From: Streptomyces caniscabiei
GTDB lineage: Bacteria; Actinomycetota; Actinomycetes; Streptomycetales; Streptomycetaceae
Direction: 5' to 3'
Assembly: GCF_014930365.1 (NCBI RefSeq)
Contig: NZ_JABXWI010000001.1
Coordinates: 62,001 to 126,000 of the forward strand
Length of the DNA stretch: 64,000 bases
The notes under the pieces were generated by a model. It did not search any database and had not been told where the DNA came from. It saw only the letters and a list, made by a program, of their open reading frames with translations. This document shows, in pieces, positions 35,568 to 44,652 of this stretch; the stretch's first letter is position 1; the number at the start of each line of letters is the position of its first letter. The translations under genes and the position numbers were made by a program.

Positions 35568-35722
35568 GGCTTGGGCCGCTTCAGGTAGGCCACCAGCTGC
35601 TCGGGGTTGTTCGGCCCGGGCACGACCTGGACGAGCTCCCAGCCGTCCTCGCCCCAGGTGTCCAGAATCTGCTTCGTGGCATGGACGAGCAGCGGCACGG
35701 TTGCGTATTCCCACTTGGTCAT
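35564..35722 (-). CDS. DUF4177 small protein
   Basis: 52 residues beginning MTKWEYATVPLL, with DTWGEDGWELVQV and a final LKRPKP, the hallmarks of DUF4177. Short cytoplasmic protein, function unknown. It overlaps and is coupled to the RidA gene. The ATG at 35722 is preferred over upstream in-frame starts because the family begins there. Confidence 0.8.
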   Translation of the reverse strand: MTKWEYATVPLLVHATKQILDTWGEDGWELVQVVPGPNNPEQLVAYLKRPKP

Positions 35723-35821
35723 GTGGGCGACTTTATCCGCTGCCCGGCCGGCGTCCGGCACGGGTTCCGTCGCCGTCCGGGCACGGGTCGCGCGGGGACC
35801 GACAGACGGCAGGGGCACAAG

Positions 35822-35830
35822 TTGTCCACA
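35822..35830 (+). promoter_or_regulatory. DnaA-box-like site TTGTCCACA
   Basis: A perfect box in the divergent region between the DUF4177 gene and the first ArsA-like gene, 44 bases upstream of the latter's start. Confidence 0.5.
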
Positions 35831-35860
35831 GCCTCCCGCGTATGCCGCGGGCCGACTGGT

Positions 35861-35866
35861 TAGGCT
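35861..35866 (+). promoter_or_regulatory. -10 element of a leaderless ArsA-like gene
   Basis: TAGGCT ends seven bases before GTG 35874 and there is no Shine-Dalgarno sequence. Transcription would start at or beside the start codon. Confidence 0.45.
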
Positions 35867-35873
35867 CGAATAC

Positions 35874-36851
35874 GTGAGCAGGCTCCAGGTCGTCAGCGGC
35901 AAGGGCGGGACCGGAAAGACCACGGTCGCCGCCGCACTCGCGCTCGCCCTCGCGACCGAGGGGAAGCGCACCCTCCTGGTCGAGGTCGAGGGCAGACAGG
36001 GCATCGCACAGCTCTTCGAGGCAGAGGCACTGCCGTACGAGGAGCGGAAGATCGCGGTGGCCCCCGGGGGCGGGGAGGTGTACGCGCTGGCCATCGACCC
36101 CGAACTGGCCCTGTTGGACTACCTCCAGATGTTCTACAAGCTGGGCGGTGCGGGCAGGGCCCTGAAGAAGCTCGGTGCCATCGACTTCGCGACCACCGTC
36201 GCGCCCGGCCTCCGGGACGTGCTGCTGACGGGCAAGGCCTGCGAGGCGGTGCGCCGCAAGGAGAAGAGCGGGCGGTTCACGTACGACTACGTGGTGATGG
36301 ACGCACCGCCCACCGGCCGCATCACCCGCTTCCTGAACGTCAACGACGAGGTGGCGGGCCTCGCGAAGATCGGCCCGATACACAATCAGGCACAGGCGGT
36401 GATGCGCGTCCTGAAGTCGCCCGAGACGGCCGTGCATCTGGTGACCCTGCTGGAGGAGATGCCCGTCCAGGAGACGGCGGACGGCATCGCCGAGCTGCGG
36501 GCGGCGAAGCTGCCGGTGGGACGGATCATCGTCAACATGGTGCGGTCCGAGGTGCTGGACGCCGACGAGCTGGAGTTCGCGCGCGCGGTGCCGCGTACGG
36601 CCGTCGCCAAGTCCCTGTCCACGGCCGGCCTGGGCGGCGCGCGGCGCGGCGGCAACGCCGAGCGGCTGGTGGAGCCGCTGCTCGCGCAGGCCGAGGAGTA
36701 CGCCGAGCGCTACACCCTGGAGCACGAACAGCGGGGCGTCCTGGCCGAGCTGGGTCTGCCGCTGCACGAACTGCCGCTGCTCGCCGAGGGCATGGACCTC
36801 GCGGGCCTCTACGAACTCGCCACGGAACTGCGTCAGCAAGGGATCTCATGA
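35874..36851 (+). CDS. ArsA/GET3-like ATPase (first of a pair)
   Basis: 325 residues from GTG 35874, starting SRLQVVSGKGGTGKTTVAAA with the deviant Walker A of ArsA/GET3/MinD ATPases. Also DYVVMDAPPTGRITRFLN (switch II region) and a C-terminal helical domain. No arsenite-binding cysteine pattern is visible. It overlaps the second ArsA-like gene by four bases (ATGA), so the two are probably a heteromeric pair. In actinobacteria this pair sits next to wblA; its client is unknown. Confidence 0.82.
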   Translation: MSRLQVVSGKGGTGKTTVAAALALALATEGKRTLLVEVEGRQGIAQLFEAEALPYEERKIAVAPGGGEVYALAIDPELALLDYLQMFYKLGGAGRALKKLGAIDFATTVAPGLRDVLLTGKACEAVRRKEKSGRFTYDYVVMDAPPTGRITRFLNVNDEVAGLAKIGPIHNQAQAVMRVLKSPETAVHLVTLLEEMPVQETADGIAELRAAKLPVGRIIVNMVRSEVLDADELEFARAVPRTAVAKSLSTAGLGGARRGGNAERLVEPLLAQAEEYAERYTLEHEQRGVLAELGLPLHELPLLAEGMDLAGLYELATELRQQGIS

Positions 36852-38302
36852 CTCCGGACCCGGCCGCCTCGCGCGACGCGGCGCACGACCGCGACTCGAA
36901 CCCGGCGCACGCCTCCTCCCAGACACCCGACGGACATCGCGTGCTCGCCTCGACCCGGCCCCTGGCCGTCGATCCCCTGCTGGACGACCCGCGGACCCGC
37001 ATCGTGGTGTGCTGCGGCGCGGGCGGCGTGGGCAAGACGACCACGGCGGCGGCGCTCGGGCTGCGGGCCGCCGAGCGCGGCCGCAAGGTGGTCGTGCTCA
37101 CCATCGACCCGGCCCGGCGGCTCGCCCAGTCGATGGGCATCGACTCGCTGGACAACACCCCGCGCCGGGTGAAGGGCGTCGACGGGAACGGCGAACTGCA
37201 CGCCATGATGCTCGACATGAAGCGCACCTTCGACGAGATCGTCGAGGCGCACGCGGACCCCGACCGGGCGTCCGCGATCCTGAACAACCCCTTCTACCAG
37301 TCGCTCTCGGCGGGCTTCGCGGGCACGCAGGAGTACATGGCGATGGAGAAGCTGGGCCAGCTCCGGGCCCGTGACGAGTGGGACCTGATCGTCGTCGACA
37401 CCCCGCCGTCCCGTTCGGCGCTGGACTTCCTGGACGCGCCGAAGCGGCTGGGCTCGTTCCTCGACGGCAAGCTGATCCGGGTGCTGCTGGCGCCCGCGAA
37501 GGTCGGCGGGCGGGCCGGGATGAAGTTCCTGAACGTCGGCATGTCGATGATGACGGGTGTCCTGGGCAAGCTGCTCGGCGGTCAACTGCTCAAGGACGTC
37601 CAGACGTTCGTGGCCGCCATGGACTCCATGTTCGGCGGCTTCCGTACACGTGCGGACGCCACGTACAAGCTGCTCCAGGCCCCCGGCACTGCCTTCCTGG
37701 TGGTGGCCGCGCCGGAGCGGGACGCGCTGCGTGAGGCGGCGTACTTCGTGGAGCGGCTGGCGGCCGAGGACATGCCGCTGGCCGGGCTGGTGCTGAACCG
37801 CGTCCATGGCAGCGGCGCGGCCCAGCTGTCCGCCGAGCGCGCGCTCGCCGCCGCGGAAAATCTTGACGAGCCCCGCATTGTGGATCAGATGGACGGGAAA
37901 GCAGTTCGTAACTCTCCCGACACGTACGACAGTTCAGGCAGTCCCGTCAGTTCCGACAGCCCAGCCAGTTCTGCCAGTCCCGACAGTTCTGTCGGTTCTG
38001 CCAGTCCTGACAGCCAGGTCAGTTCGGTGTCTCCCGCAACGACCGGCGCCGAGGACGGCTCCCCCGCCCCGGATCCGACGGTGGAACAACTCACGGCCGG
38101 CCTGCTCAGGTTGCACGCCGAGCGGATGCGTCTGCTCTCCCGCGAGCAGCGCACGCGTGACCGCTTCACCGCGCTTCATCCCGAGGTGGCCGTGGCCGAA
38201 GTGGCCGCGCTGCCCGGCGATGTACATGACCTGGCGGGTCTGCGGGACATCGGGGACCGGCTCGCGGCCATAAGGCCGGAGCTACCCACCTCCGACAGCT
38301 GA
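36848..38302 (+). CDS. ArsA/GET3-like ATPase (second of a pair) with Ser-rich insert
   Basis: 484 residues. Walker A is CCGAGGVGKTTTAAALG (about 57-73), followed by VVVLTIDPARRLAQSMG (switch I type) and DLIVVDTPPSRSALDF. A low-complexity insert of about 45 residues lies near 355-402 (SPVSSDSPASSASPDSS and more), between the ATPase domain and a C-terminal helical segment. It is coupled to the preceding ATPase. The insert looks like replication-slippage expansion and is unlikely to be structured. Confidence 0.82.
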   Translation: MTPDPAASRDAAHDRDSNPAHASSQTPDGHRVLASTRPLAVDPLLDDPRTRIVVCCGAGGVGKTTTAAALGLRAAERGRKVVVLTIDPARRLAQSMGIDSLDNTPRRVKGVDGNGELHAMMLDMKRTFDEIVEAHADPDRASAILNNPFYQSLSAGFAGTQEYMAMEKLGQLRARDEWDLIVVDTPPSRSALDFLDAPKRLGSFLDGKLIRVLLAPAKVGGRAGMKFLNVGMSMMTGVLGKLLGGQLLKDVQTFVAAMDSMFGGFRTRADATYKLLQAPGTAFLVVAAPERDALREAAYFVERLAAEDMPLAGLVLNRVHGSGAAQLSAERALAAAENLDEPRIVDQMDGKAVRNSPDTYDSSGSPVSSDSPASSASPDSSVGSASPDSQVSSVSPATTGAEDGSPAPDPTVEQLTAGLLRLHAERMRLLSREQRTRDRFTALHPEVAVAEVAALPGDVHDLAGLRDIGDRLAAIRPELPTSDS

Positions 38303-38486
38303 CCGATCGACCGGCCGCGCCCGCCTGACCCGCGGCCCTGACTCACAGCGACTCACAGCCCGAAGCCCGGAAGCCGGTCCACGCCTCGGGGCACCCGAGA
38401 GCCGGCACACCTGCCCGACGCGCCGACACCTCAAGGGCGCCCTCGACCGACGTGGCCCGTGACGTGACCCGGAAGGGGCCTCGCCC

Positions 38487-38825
38487 TCAGCTCACCGCCG
38501 CGTAGTTCTCGTACATCTCGTCATCGTCGAGCGGCAGAATGCCCGCGCCACGCTCGTACTCCGTGCGCGCGGTCTCCAGCAGCCTGCGCCACGACGTGAC
38601 GGTCGGTCGCCTGCGCAGCAGTGCGCGGCGCTCACGCTCCGTCATTCCTCCCCACACGCCGAACTCGACGCGGTTGTCCAACGCGTCCGCCAGGCACTCC
38701 GTCCGCACCGGGCATCCGGTGCACACCGCCTTGGCCCTGTTCTGCGCTGCTCCTTGAACGAACAGTTCATCCGGATCGGTAGTGCGGCAGGCAGCCTGCG
38801 CACTCCAGTCGGTAACCCAGCCCAT
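38487..38825 (-). CDS. wblA: WhiB-like transcription factor WblA
   Basis: 112 residues from ATG at 38825, beginning MGWVTDWSAQAACRTTDPDE. Cys13, Cys35, Cys38 and Cys44 bind the iron-sulfur cluster, followed by GVWGGMTERERRALL, the WhiB turn and DNA-contact region. A longer in-frame start at 38882 is possible. WblA is a pleiotropic regulator of development and antibiotic production in Streptomyces. The long gene-free leader (38,883-39,357) suggests complex control. The convergent gap 38,303-38,486 shows nothing obvious. Confidence 0.96.
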   Translation of the reverse strand: MGWVTDWSAQAACRTTDPDELFVQGAAQNRAKAVCTGCPVRTECLADALDNRVEFGVWGGMTERERRALLRRRPTVTSWRRLLETARTEYERGAGILPLDDDEMYENYAAVS

Positions 38826-38882
38826 ACCGGCGCCGTCCTCTCCCGAATCGAGGCTCCCCCACGGCGGCAGCGGCATATTCAC

Positions 38883-39357
38883 CGCCGCCAGTTGAGGACG
38901 TTACGGAAGGTGGGCACAGCGCAACACCCCCTTCGGGCCCAATCTTGAATGGCCCGAACGGACTATGCGTAAGCGGCAGATCACCCGCGGGAGTGACCTG
39001 AGGACATACATGACTATCCCGTCAGAACGGGACAGTTGACATGCGTCACAACGGACACCGAATAACACACGAGGTAAATTCGGACACGGCACCGGAAAAA
39101 AATCGGAAGAACGTCAGAACGATTCGGGCTCGCCCGACGTACTTGATACAAGGGCCTATGGCTGTGACAGTTGAGAGCAGCTTAGGCCAAGGCCTGCGCG
39201 CGTGTCCGGCAAATGAGAACGTAGACAACCGTTCACGTTCTCTTCACGCCCCGGCGTTGCCGCGCCCTCGGCGACGGATGTCACGATCCGGCACCCGTAC
39301 CCCTCCGGACCCACCTGCTCCTTCGGAACGGTCATCGGTACGGATTAGGCTGCCTCC
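38883..39357. promoter_or_regulatory. divergent leader between wblA and the PBP gene
   Basis: 475 bases without a convincing gene, more AT-rich than its surroundings. It includes a CCCGT/ACGGG hairpin near 39,018, a TTGACA at about 39,035, an A7 run near 39,097, and a -10-like TAGGCT (39346-39351) six bases before the PBP start. The rest probably holds the long 5' leader and operators of wblA, whose individual sites I cannot assign. Confidence 0.5.
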
Positions 39358-41679
39358 ATGCCAAACAAGCGCTCGGGTGGTGGTCTGTCCCCCACACAGC
39401 AGGCCGCCAAGTTCCTAGGTGTCAGCGTGCTCGCCGGCGCCGTCATGGCGGGCATCGCCCTGCCCGCGGTCGGCGCCCTGGGGCTGGCGGCCAAGGGTTC
39501 GGTCGAAGGGTTCGACGAACTCCCCGCCAACCTCAAGCAGCCACCGCTGAGCCAGCGCACGACGATCCTCGACAGCAAGGGCGACTCGATCGCCACGATC
39601 TACAGCCGCGACCGTACGGTGGTCGATCTCAAGGAGATCTCGCCGTACATGCAGCAGGCGATCATCGCCATCGAGGACGCCCGGTTCTACCAGCACGGCG
39701 CGGTCGACATGAAGGGCGTCCTGCGCGCGCTGAACCGGAACGCGCGGGAAGGCGGTGTCGCCCAGGGCGCGTCCACGCTGACGCAGCAGCTGGTGAAGAA
39801 CGTGGCGGTGGAGGAGGCCGGTGACGACCCGACGCTGGTCGCCCAGGCCACCCAGCAGACCCTCGGCCGGAAGATCAACGAGCTGAAGAAGGCGATCCAG
39901 CTCGAAGAGGAACTCGGCAAGAAGAAGATCCTCGAGAACTACCTGAACATCACGTTCTTCGGGCAGCAGGCCTACGGCGTCGAGGCCGCCTCCCAGCGCT
40001 ACTTCTCCAAGTCCGCCAAGGACCTGGACGTCGAGGAGGCCGCACTCCTCGCCGGCATCGTGCAGTCGCCCAGCCGGTACGACCCGGTGAACGACCCGCA
40101 GGAGGCCACCAAGCGGCGCAACACCGTGCTGCAGCGCATGGCCGATGTCGGCGACATCTCGCAGACGGACGCCGACAAGGCCATGAAGAAGCCGCTCGGC
40201 CTCGACATCAGCAAGCCGAAGAACGGCTGCATCACCGCCGTCAAGGGTGCCGGTTTCTTCTGCGCCTACGTCCGCGAGGTGTTCCTCAACGACCCGATCT
40301 TCGGCAAGACGAAGGAAGACCGGGCCAAGATCTGGAACCAGGGCGGTCTGACCATCCAGACGACGATGGACCCGCAGGCCCAGAAGTCGGTCCAGGCCTC
40401 CGTCAAGGCGCACGTCCGGCAGAAGGACGAGGTGGCCACCGCCGCCACGATCGTGGAGCCGGGCACCGGCAAGATCCTCGCCATGGGGCAGTCCAGGCCG
40501 TACGGCCTCGACATCAAGAAGAACGAGACGTCGATAAACCTCTCGGTGGACGAGTCCATGGGTGGCGGAGCGGGCTACCAGCCCGGTTCGACGTTCAAGC
40601 CGATCGTCGCCGCGGCGGCCATCGAGGACGGCATGTCCCCGGGGAAGATCTACTCCGCGCCGTACCAGATGGCCTACCCGAGCCCGATCTCCACCTGCGG
40701 CGGCGGCAGTTGGCGCAACGGAACCGGCACCAACGCCGCGAAGCTCGAGAACGAGAGCGCGAGCGAGGTCGGCCCGTACTCGATGGAGAAGGCGACCGCG
40801 CTGTCGGTCAACACCTACTTCGTGCAGATGATCGCGGACATCGGCATCTGCCCCGTGACGAAGATGGCCGGGAAGATGGGCGTCGAGCGGGCCGACGGCC
40901 GCAAGATCGACCAGGCCCCGTCGATCGCGCTCGGCACGCAGGAGATGTCCCCGCTCACCATGGCGAACGCGTACGCCACCTTCGCCGCGCGCGGCATGTA
41001 CTGCACGCCGGTCGCCATCGATTCCATCACCCAGCGGGTCGGCGACAAGTCGAAGTCGCTGGAGGTTCCGAAGTCGACGTGTTCGCGTGCCATGTCGGAG
41101 AAGACCGCCGACACGATCAACACGCTGCTCGAGGGCGTGGTCGAGGACGGTACGGGCCGGGAGGCCGGCCTCGGCAGCAGCCGGCCCAGCGCCGGTAAGA
41201 CCGGTACGACGGACGGTCGTTACGCGGCCTGGTTCGTGGGCTACACCCCCAACATGGCCGGTGCCGTCTGGGTCGGCGACCCCGCGCACAAGCGCCGCAT
41301 GGTCAACATCGTCATCGGCGGCGAACGGCACGCCAAGGTCTTCGGTGGCCAGGTCCCCGGTCCGATCTGGCGGGACATGATGTCCGGCGCGCTGGAGGGC
41401 AGGCCGAACCCCGACTTCAACCGCGTCTTCATCCCCGACGAGCGGCCGGACCGCGGTCGCGGGGACGACGACAACGGCAACGGGAACGGGAACGGGAACG
41501 GGAACGGCCGCGGGAACGACGACGACAACGGCAACGGCGACGACAACGGCGGCTTGATCGGCGGCACCGACGGCGGGACCGGCTTCCCGACCCCGGACTT
41601 CACCATCCCGGAGAACTGGATCCAGGGCCAGACGAACGGCGGGAACAGGGGGAACGGCAATGGTGGGGGGTTCGGGTGA
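39358..41679 (+). CDS. class A penicillin-binding protein
   Basis: A 773-residue bifunctional peptidoglycan synthase. One N-terminal span (about 20-42) anchors it. The transglycosylase domain has IEDARFYQHGAVD (catalytic Glu) and QGASTLTQQLVKN. The transpeptidase domain has GSTFKPI (active Ser, SxxK), SVNTYF (SxN) and GKTGTT (KTG). The C-terminal 85 residues are disordered, with Asp/Asn/Gly repeats (NGNGNGNGNGRGNDDD). No ribosome site is visible, and the nearby -10 suggests a leaderless message. Confidence 0.95.
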   Translation: MPNKRSGGGLSPTQQAAKFLGVSVLAGAVMAGIALPAVGALGLAAKGSVEGFDELPANLKQPPLSQRTTILDSKGDSIATIYSRDRTVVDLKEISPYMQQAIIAIEDARFYQHGAVDMKGVLRALNRNAREGGVAQGASTLTQQLVKNVAVEEAGDDPTLVAQATQQTLGRKINELKKAIQLEEELGKKKILENYLNITFFGQQAYGVEAASQRYFSKSAKDLDVEEAALLAGIVQSPSRYDPVNDPQEATKRRNTVLQRMADVGDISQTDADKAMKKPLGLDISKPKNGCITAVKGAGFFCAYVREVFLNDPIFGKTKEDRAKIWNQGGLTIQTTMDPQAQKSVQASVKAHVRQKDEVATAATIVEPGTGKILAMGQSRPYGLDIKKNETSINLSVDESMGGGAGYQPGSTFKPIVAAAAIEDGMSPGKIYSAPYQMAYPSPISTCGGGSWRNGTGTNAAKLENESASEVGPYSMEKATALSVNTYFVQMIADIGICPVTKMAGKMGVERADGRKIDQAPSIALGTQEMSPLTMANAYATFAARGMYCTPVAIDSITQRVGDKSKSLEVPKSTCSRAMSEKTADTINTLLEGVVEDGTGREAGLGSSRPSAGKTGTTDGRYAAWFVGYTPNMAGAVWVGDPAHKRRMVNIVIGGERHAKVFGGQVPGPIWRDMMSGALEGRPNPDFNRVFIPDERPDRGRGDDDNGNGNGNGNGNGRGNDDDNGNGDDNGGLIGGTDGGTGFPTPDFTIPENWIQGQTNGGNRGNGNGGGFG

Positions 41680-41757
41680 CGGGTGCCGGGTGACGGGTAC
41701 CGGGTGACTGGTGCCGGGTGACGGGTACCGGGTGACTGGTGCCGAGTGACGGGTGAC
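41675..41757. repeat. 14-bp tandem repeats after the PBP gene
   Basis: About six copies of a 14-base unit alternating GGGTGACGGGTACC and GGGTGACTGGTGCC, so a 28-base higher-order period, starting at the PBP stop codon. No known function. The remainder up to 42,026 has no gene. Confidence 0.75.
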
Positions 41758-41938
41758 GGCGCCTCGGGTGCTTGGCGCCGCGGTCACGGCGGCGCTTCGG
41801 GTCCCTTGGCGCAGTTACGGATCACGGACACAGATACGGCGGTGGAGGCGTCCCTGGAGAAGGGGCGACTCCACCGCCGTTCGTTTGGGTGGGCTGGAAG
41901 GTAGGGGGGCGGTGGGGCGGAGCGGGTGAACTCGGCGG

Positions 41939-41974
41939 GCGACCGGAGGGCAACCGGAGGGCAACCGGAGGTCG
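41939..41974. repeat. short GGCAACCGGAG tandem repeat
   Basis: Three near-identical copies of an 11-base unit (GACCGGAGGGCAACCGGAGG pattern) in the non-coding stretch before the YqeY gene's 3' end. Confidence 0.6.
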
Positions 41975-42026
41975 GGCGGTTGCAGTCGGCCGTCGCCGCG
42001 GCAGGCCCGCGCGAGCGGTGAGGTGC

Positions 42027-42494
42027 TCAGCCGCCCGCGAGTTGCTGCTTGACGATGGCGGCGACGCGGCCGCCCTCGGCGAGCCCGGCCACCTTCGGGT
42101 TGACGATCTTCATGACCTGGCCCATCGCACGCGGCCCCTCGGCACCGGCGGCCCGCACCTCCTCGACGGCCTGGACGACGATCTCCCGCAGCTCCTCGTC
42201 GGACAGCTGCTTGGGCAGGTACTCGGCGAGCAGCACGCCCTCCGCCTTCTCCCGCTCGGCCGACTCGGTACGACCGCCCTGGGCGAACGCCTCCGCGGCC
42301 TCACGGCGCTTCTTCGCCTCCTTGGTGATCACCTTGAGCACCTCGTCGTCGGAGAGCTCACGCTTCTCCTTGCCCGCGACCTCTTCCTTCGTGATCGCGG
42401 TGAGGGTCAGCCGGAGCGTCGAGGAGCGGAGCTCGTCGCGCTCCTTGATGGCGGCGTTGAGGTCTTCCTGCAGCTTCGACTTGAGCGTGGTCAT
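42027..42494 (-). CDS. GatB/YqeY domain protein
   Basis: 155 residues from ATG at 42494. MTTLKSKLQEDLNAAIKERD, KKRREAAEAFAQGGR, EYLPKQLSDEELREIV and MGQVMKIVNPKVAG are all standard for YqeY proteins, which share a tRNA-interacting helical domain with GatB. The exact role is unknown. The gene is divergent from the metallophosphoesterase across a region with two DnaA-type boxes. Confidence 0.92.
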   Translation of the reverse strand: MTTLKSKLQEDLNAAIKERDELRSSTLRLTLTAITKEEVAGKEKRELSDDEVLKVITKEAKKRREAAEAFAQGGRTESAEREKAEGVLLAEYLPKQLSDEELREIVVQAVEEVRAAGAEGPRAMGQVMKIVNPKVAGLAEGGRVAAIVKQQLAGG

Positions 42495-42578
42495 GGCGTC
42501 GATTGTCGCAGGTGCGGCACGAGAAGCGCGCCTTGATTTCGCTGGTGTGTGCGGATCGGGCGGAGCGGCTGGAGTGGG

Positions 42579-42587
42579 TTGTCCACA
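42579..42587 (+). promoter_or_regulatory. DnaA-box-like site TTGTCCACA (first of two)
   Basis: A perfect box in the divergent YqeY/metallophosphoesterase region; with flanks it reads GGGTTGTCCACAGG, the same as the second copy. Confidence 0.55.
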
Positions 42588-42631
42588 GGGCGAGTTGACG
42601 ATCGGTGACGATCGGCGGTGGTGGGCGAGGG

Positions 42632-42640
42632 TTGTCCACA
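42632..42640 (+). promoter_or_regulatory. DnaA-box-like site TTGTCCACA (second of two)
   Basis: Same orientation as the first copy, 53 bases away (about five helical turns), flanks GGGTTGTCCACAGG conserved. Confidence 0.55.
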
Positions 42641-42681
42641 GGCGGGCGCTCGGGCTCCGCGGGGTCTGACACGATGGACAC

Positions 42682-43611
42682 ATGCGAGCGCGATACGGAG
42701 TACCTCTGGGGATCGCGGCGGTCGGTGCCGCCGGTGTGGTGTACGCGGCGGGTTTCGAGGCCCGCTCCTTCCGGCTGCGGCGGGTGACGGTGCCGGTGCT
42801 GCCGCCGGGCATGCGGCCGCTGCGCATACTCCAGGTGTCCGACATCCACATGGTGAGCGGGCAGCGCAAGAAGCAGCGCTGGCTGCGGTCCCTGGCCGGG
42901 CTGCGCCCGGACTTCGTGATCAACACCGGGGACAACCTCTCGGACCCCGAGGGCGTCCCCGAGGTACTGGACGCACTGGGCCCCCTGATGGAGTTCCCCG
43001 GCGCCTACGTCTTCGGCTCCAACGACTACTACGGCCCGAAACTGCGCAACCCCGCGCGCTACCTCCTGGAGAAGGTCCAGGGCCGACACGGGCTGAACGG
43101 CAACAAGCCGGTGGTGGGCGCCATCCACAACCCGTGGGAGGACCTGCGGGACGGCTTCGACGGGGCGGGCTGGCTCAACCTCACCAACACCCGCGGCACA
43201 CTGAAGATCGAGGGCATGTCGGTCGAGCTGACCGGCCTGGACGACCCGCACATCAAGCGGGACCGGTACGCAAGGGTGGCCGGGGGGCCGTCGGACTCCG
43301 CCGACCTCTCCCTGGGCGTGGTCCACGCCCCCTACCTCCGCAGCCTGGACGCGTTCACCGCCGACGGATACCCGCTCATCCTCGCCGGGCACACCCATGG
43401 CGGACAGCTCTGCATCCCCTTCTACGGCGCCCTCGTCACCAACTGCGATCTCGACACGGACCGCGTCAAGGGCCTCTCCACCCACACGGCCGACGGCCGC
43501 ACCGCCTACATGCACGTCTCCGCCGGCTGCGGCACGAACCGCTACACCCCGGTGCGCTTCGCGTGCCCACCGGAGGCTTCGCTACTGACGTTGGTGGCAC
43601 GGGAGGGATAA
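42682..43611 (+). CDS. calcineurin-like metallophosphoesterase
   Basis: 309 residues. After an N-terminal hydrophobic segment (about 6-24, signal anchor) come the metal motifs VSDIHM, NTGDNLSD, GSNDYYGP, VVHAPY and AGHTHGGQL, which together form the two-metal site. The family includes YkuE-like membrane-attached phosphoesterases. The substrate is unknown. The start is ATG 42682, with no strong ribosome site. Confidence 0.88.
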   Translation: MRARYGVPLGIAAVGAAGVVYAAGFEARSFRLRRVTVPVLPPGMRPLRILQVSDIHMVSGQRKKQRWLRSLAGLRPDFVINTGDNLSDPEGVPEVLDALGPLMEFPGAYVFGSNDYYGPKLRNPARYLLEKVQGRHGLNGNKPVVGAIHNPWEDLRDGFDGAGWLNLTNTRGTLKIEGMSVELTGLDDPHIKRDRYARVAGGPSDSADLSLGVVHAPYLRSLDAFTADGYPLILAGHTHGGQLCIPFYGALVTNCDLDTDRVKGLSTHTADGRTAYMHVSAGCGTNRYTPVRFACPPEASLLTLVAREG

Positions 43612-43715
43612 ACCCGGGCCCGCACCGCCCCACGGCGGCCCCCCGGCCGATGCTCTGACACGCAGAAACCCTCCGCCCCTGAACCCACCACCCCTCCCCC
43701 ACACCTTTCTCCCAT

Positions 43716-43737
43716 CCACCCACCCACCCACCCACCC
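43716..43737. repeat. CCCA tetranucleotide repeat
   Basis: Five consecutive CCCA units (CCACCCACCCACCCACCCAC) in the gap between the metallophosphoesterase and Pr6Pr genes. Confidence 0.7.
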
Positions 43738-43789
43738 GTACGGATCATCCTGGATGGCCCGTTTCGTCCGGTCGGCTTAGCGTGAGCGC

Positions 43790-44623
43790 ATGACCGCACC
43801 GATACCCAGGGACATCCCCGACCTGCCCGCGATCTCGGGCATCCCCGCTCCGGTGACGTCCGTCGTGCCCGCGACGGCGGTGGTGGCACCGACCCGACGC
43901 CCCCTCGCGGGGACGTACCGCGCCCTGGTCGCACTGGCGGCGGCAGCGGCCGTGGTGACCGAGATGGTGTTGGGCAGCCCGTTGCGCGCGTTCAGCCACT
44001 TCTCGGTCCAGAGCACGGCCCTGGTGGCACTGGTCTTCGCCGTCTCGGCCCGCCGCGCCTGGTCGGCCCGCCGCCCCCTGCCGTCCGCCGTGACCGGCGG
44101 CACGGTCCTCTACGCCGTGATCACGGCGTCGGTGTATCACCTGCTCCTCTCGAACGACCCGGCGACCTTCGCCATGACGATGACGCCGACGGGCGCCCCG
44201 GTCACCCCCACCGGCTGGCTCGCCCTGACCAACCTCGCCTTCCACACGGCGATCCCCTTGGCGGTGGTGGCGGACTGGCTGCTGCTGACCCGCCCGTCCC
44301 CACCCCGCCTGATCCAGGCGGCGGCCTGGCTGCTCTACCCGCTGGTGTACCTGGCGTCCACGCTCGGCCGCGCCGCCCTGGTGACCACGGACTGGCCGGC
44401 CCCGTACCTCTACCCGTTCCTGGACGTCGAGCGCCACGGCTACAAGGCGGTCCTCGGCAACGCCCTCCTCCTGGGCCTCGCCTTCTGCGCCGTCGCCCTC
44501 CTCCTGGTCGTCATCGACCACCTCCGCCCCGACCCGGTACACCCTCGCCGGGGGCGCTCCGACCGCCCGGACCGCCACCCCGAAAACCGGATTTCGTCTC
44601 CGGCCACCGGTGGGCTAAAGTAA
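43790..44623 (+). CDS. Pr6Pr family six-span membrane protein
   Basis: 277 residues with six predicted membrane spans between about 42 and 245. It has family-type features such as GGTVLYAVITASVYHLLL, LTNLAFHTAIPLAVVADWLL and LYPLVYLASTLGRAAL. The N-terminal 35 residues are Pro/Ala/Val-rich and cytoplasmic or disordered. The function of the family is not established. It ends 29 bases before the tRNA gene. Confidence 0.85.
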   Translation: MTAPIPRDIPDLPAISGIPAPVTSVVPATAVVAPTRRPLAGTYRALVALAAAAAVVTEMVLGSPLRAFSHFSVQSTALVALVFAVSARRAWSARRPLPSAVTGGTVLYAVITASVYHLLLSNDPATFAMTMTPTGAPVTPTGWLALTNLAFHTAIPLAVVADWLLLTRPSPPRLIQAAAWLLYPLVYLASTLGRAALVTTDWPAPYLYPFLDVERHGYKAVLGNALLLGLAFCAVALLLVVIDHLRPDPVHPRRGRSDRPDRHPENRISSPATGGLK

Positions 44624-44652
44624 ACGACGTCGCCGCGACAAGCAGCGACAAT

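Noticed and set aside
41675..41757. Tandem repeats considered as a CRISPR array
   Set aside because: Units are contiguous 14-mers without unique spacers and no cas genes are present; no CRISPR-like structure was found anywhere in the window.
43716..43737. CCCA repeat as a regulatory element
   Set aside because: A simple tetranucleotide run in a C-rich spacer, with no dyad or conserved position relative to a promoter.
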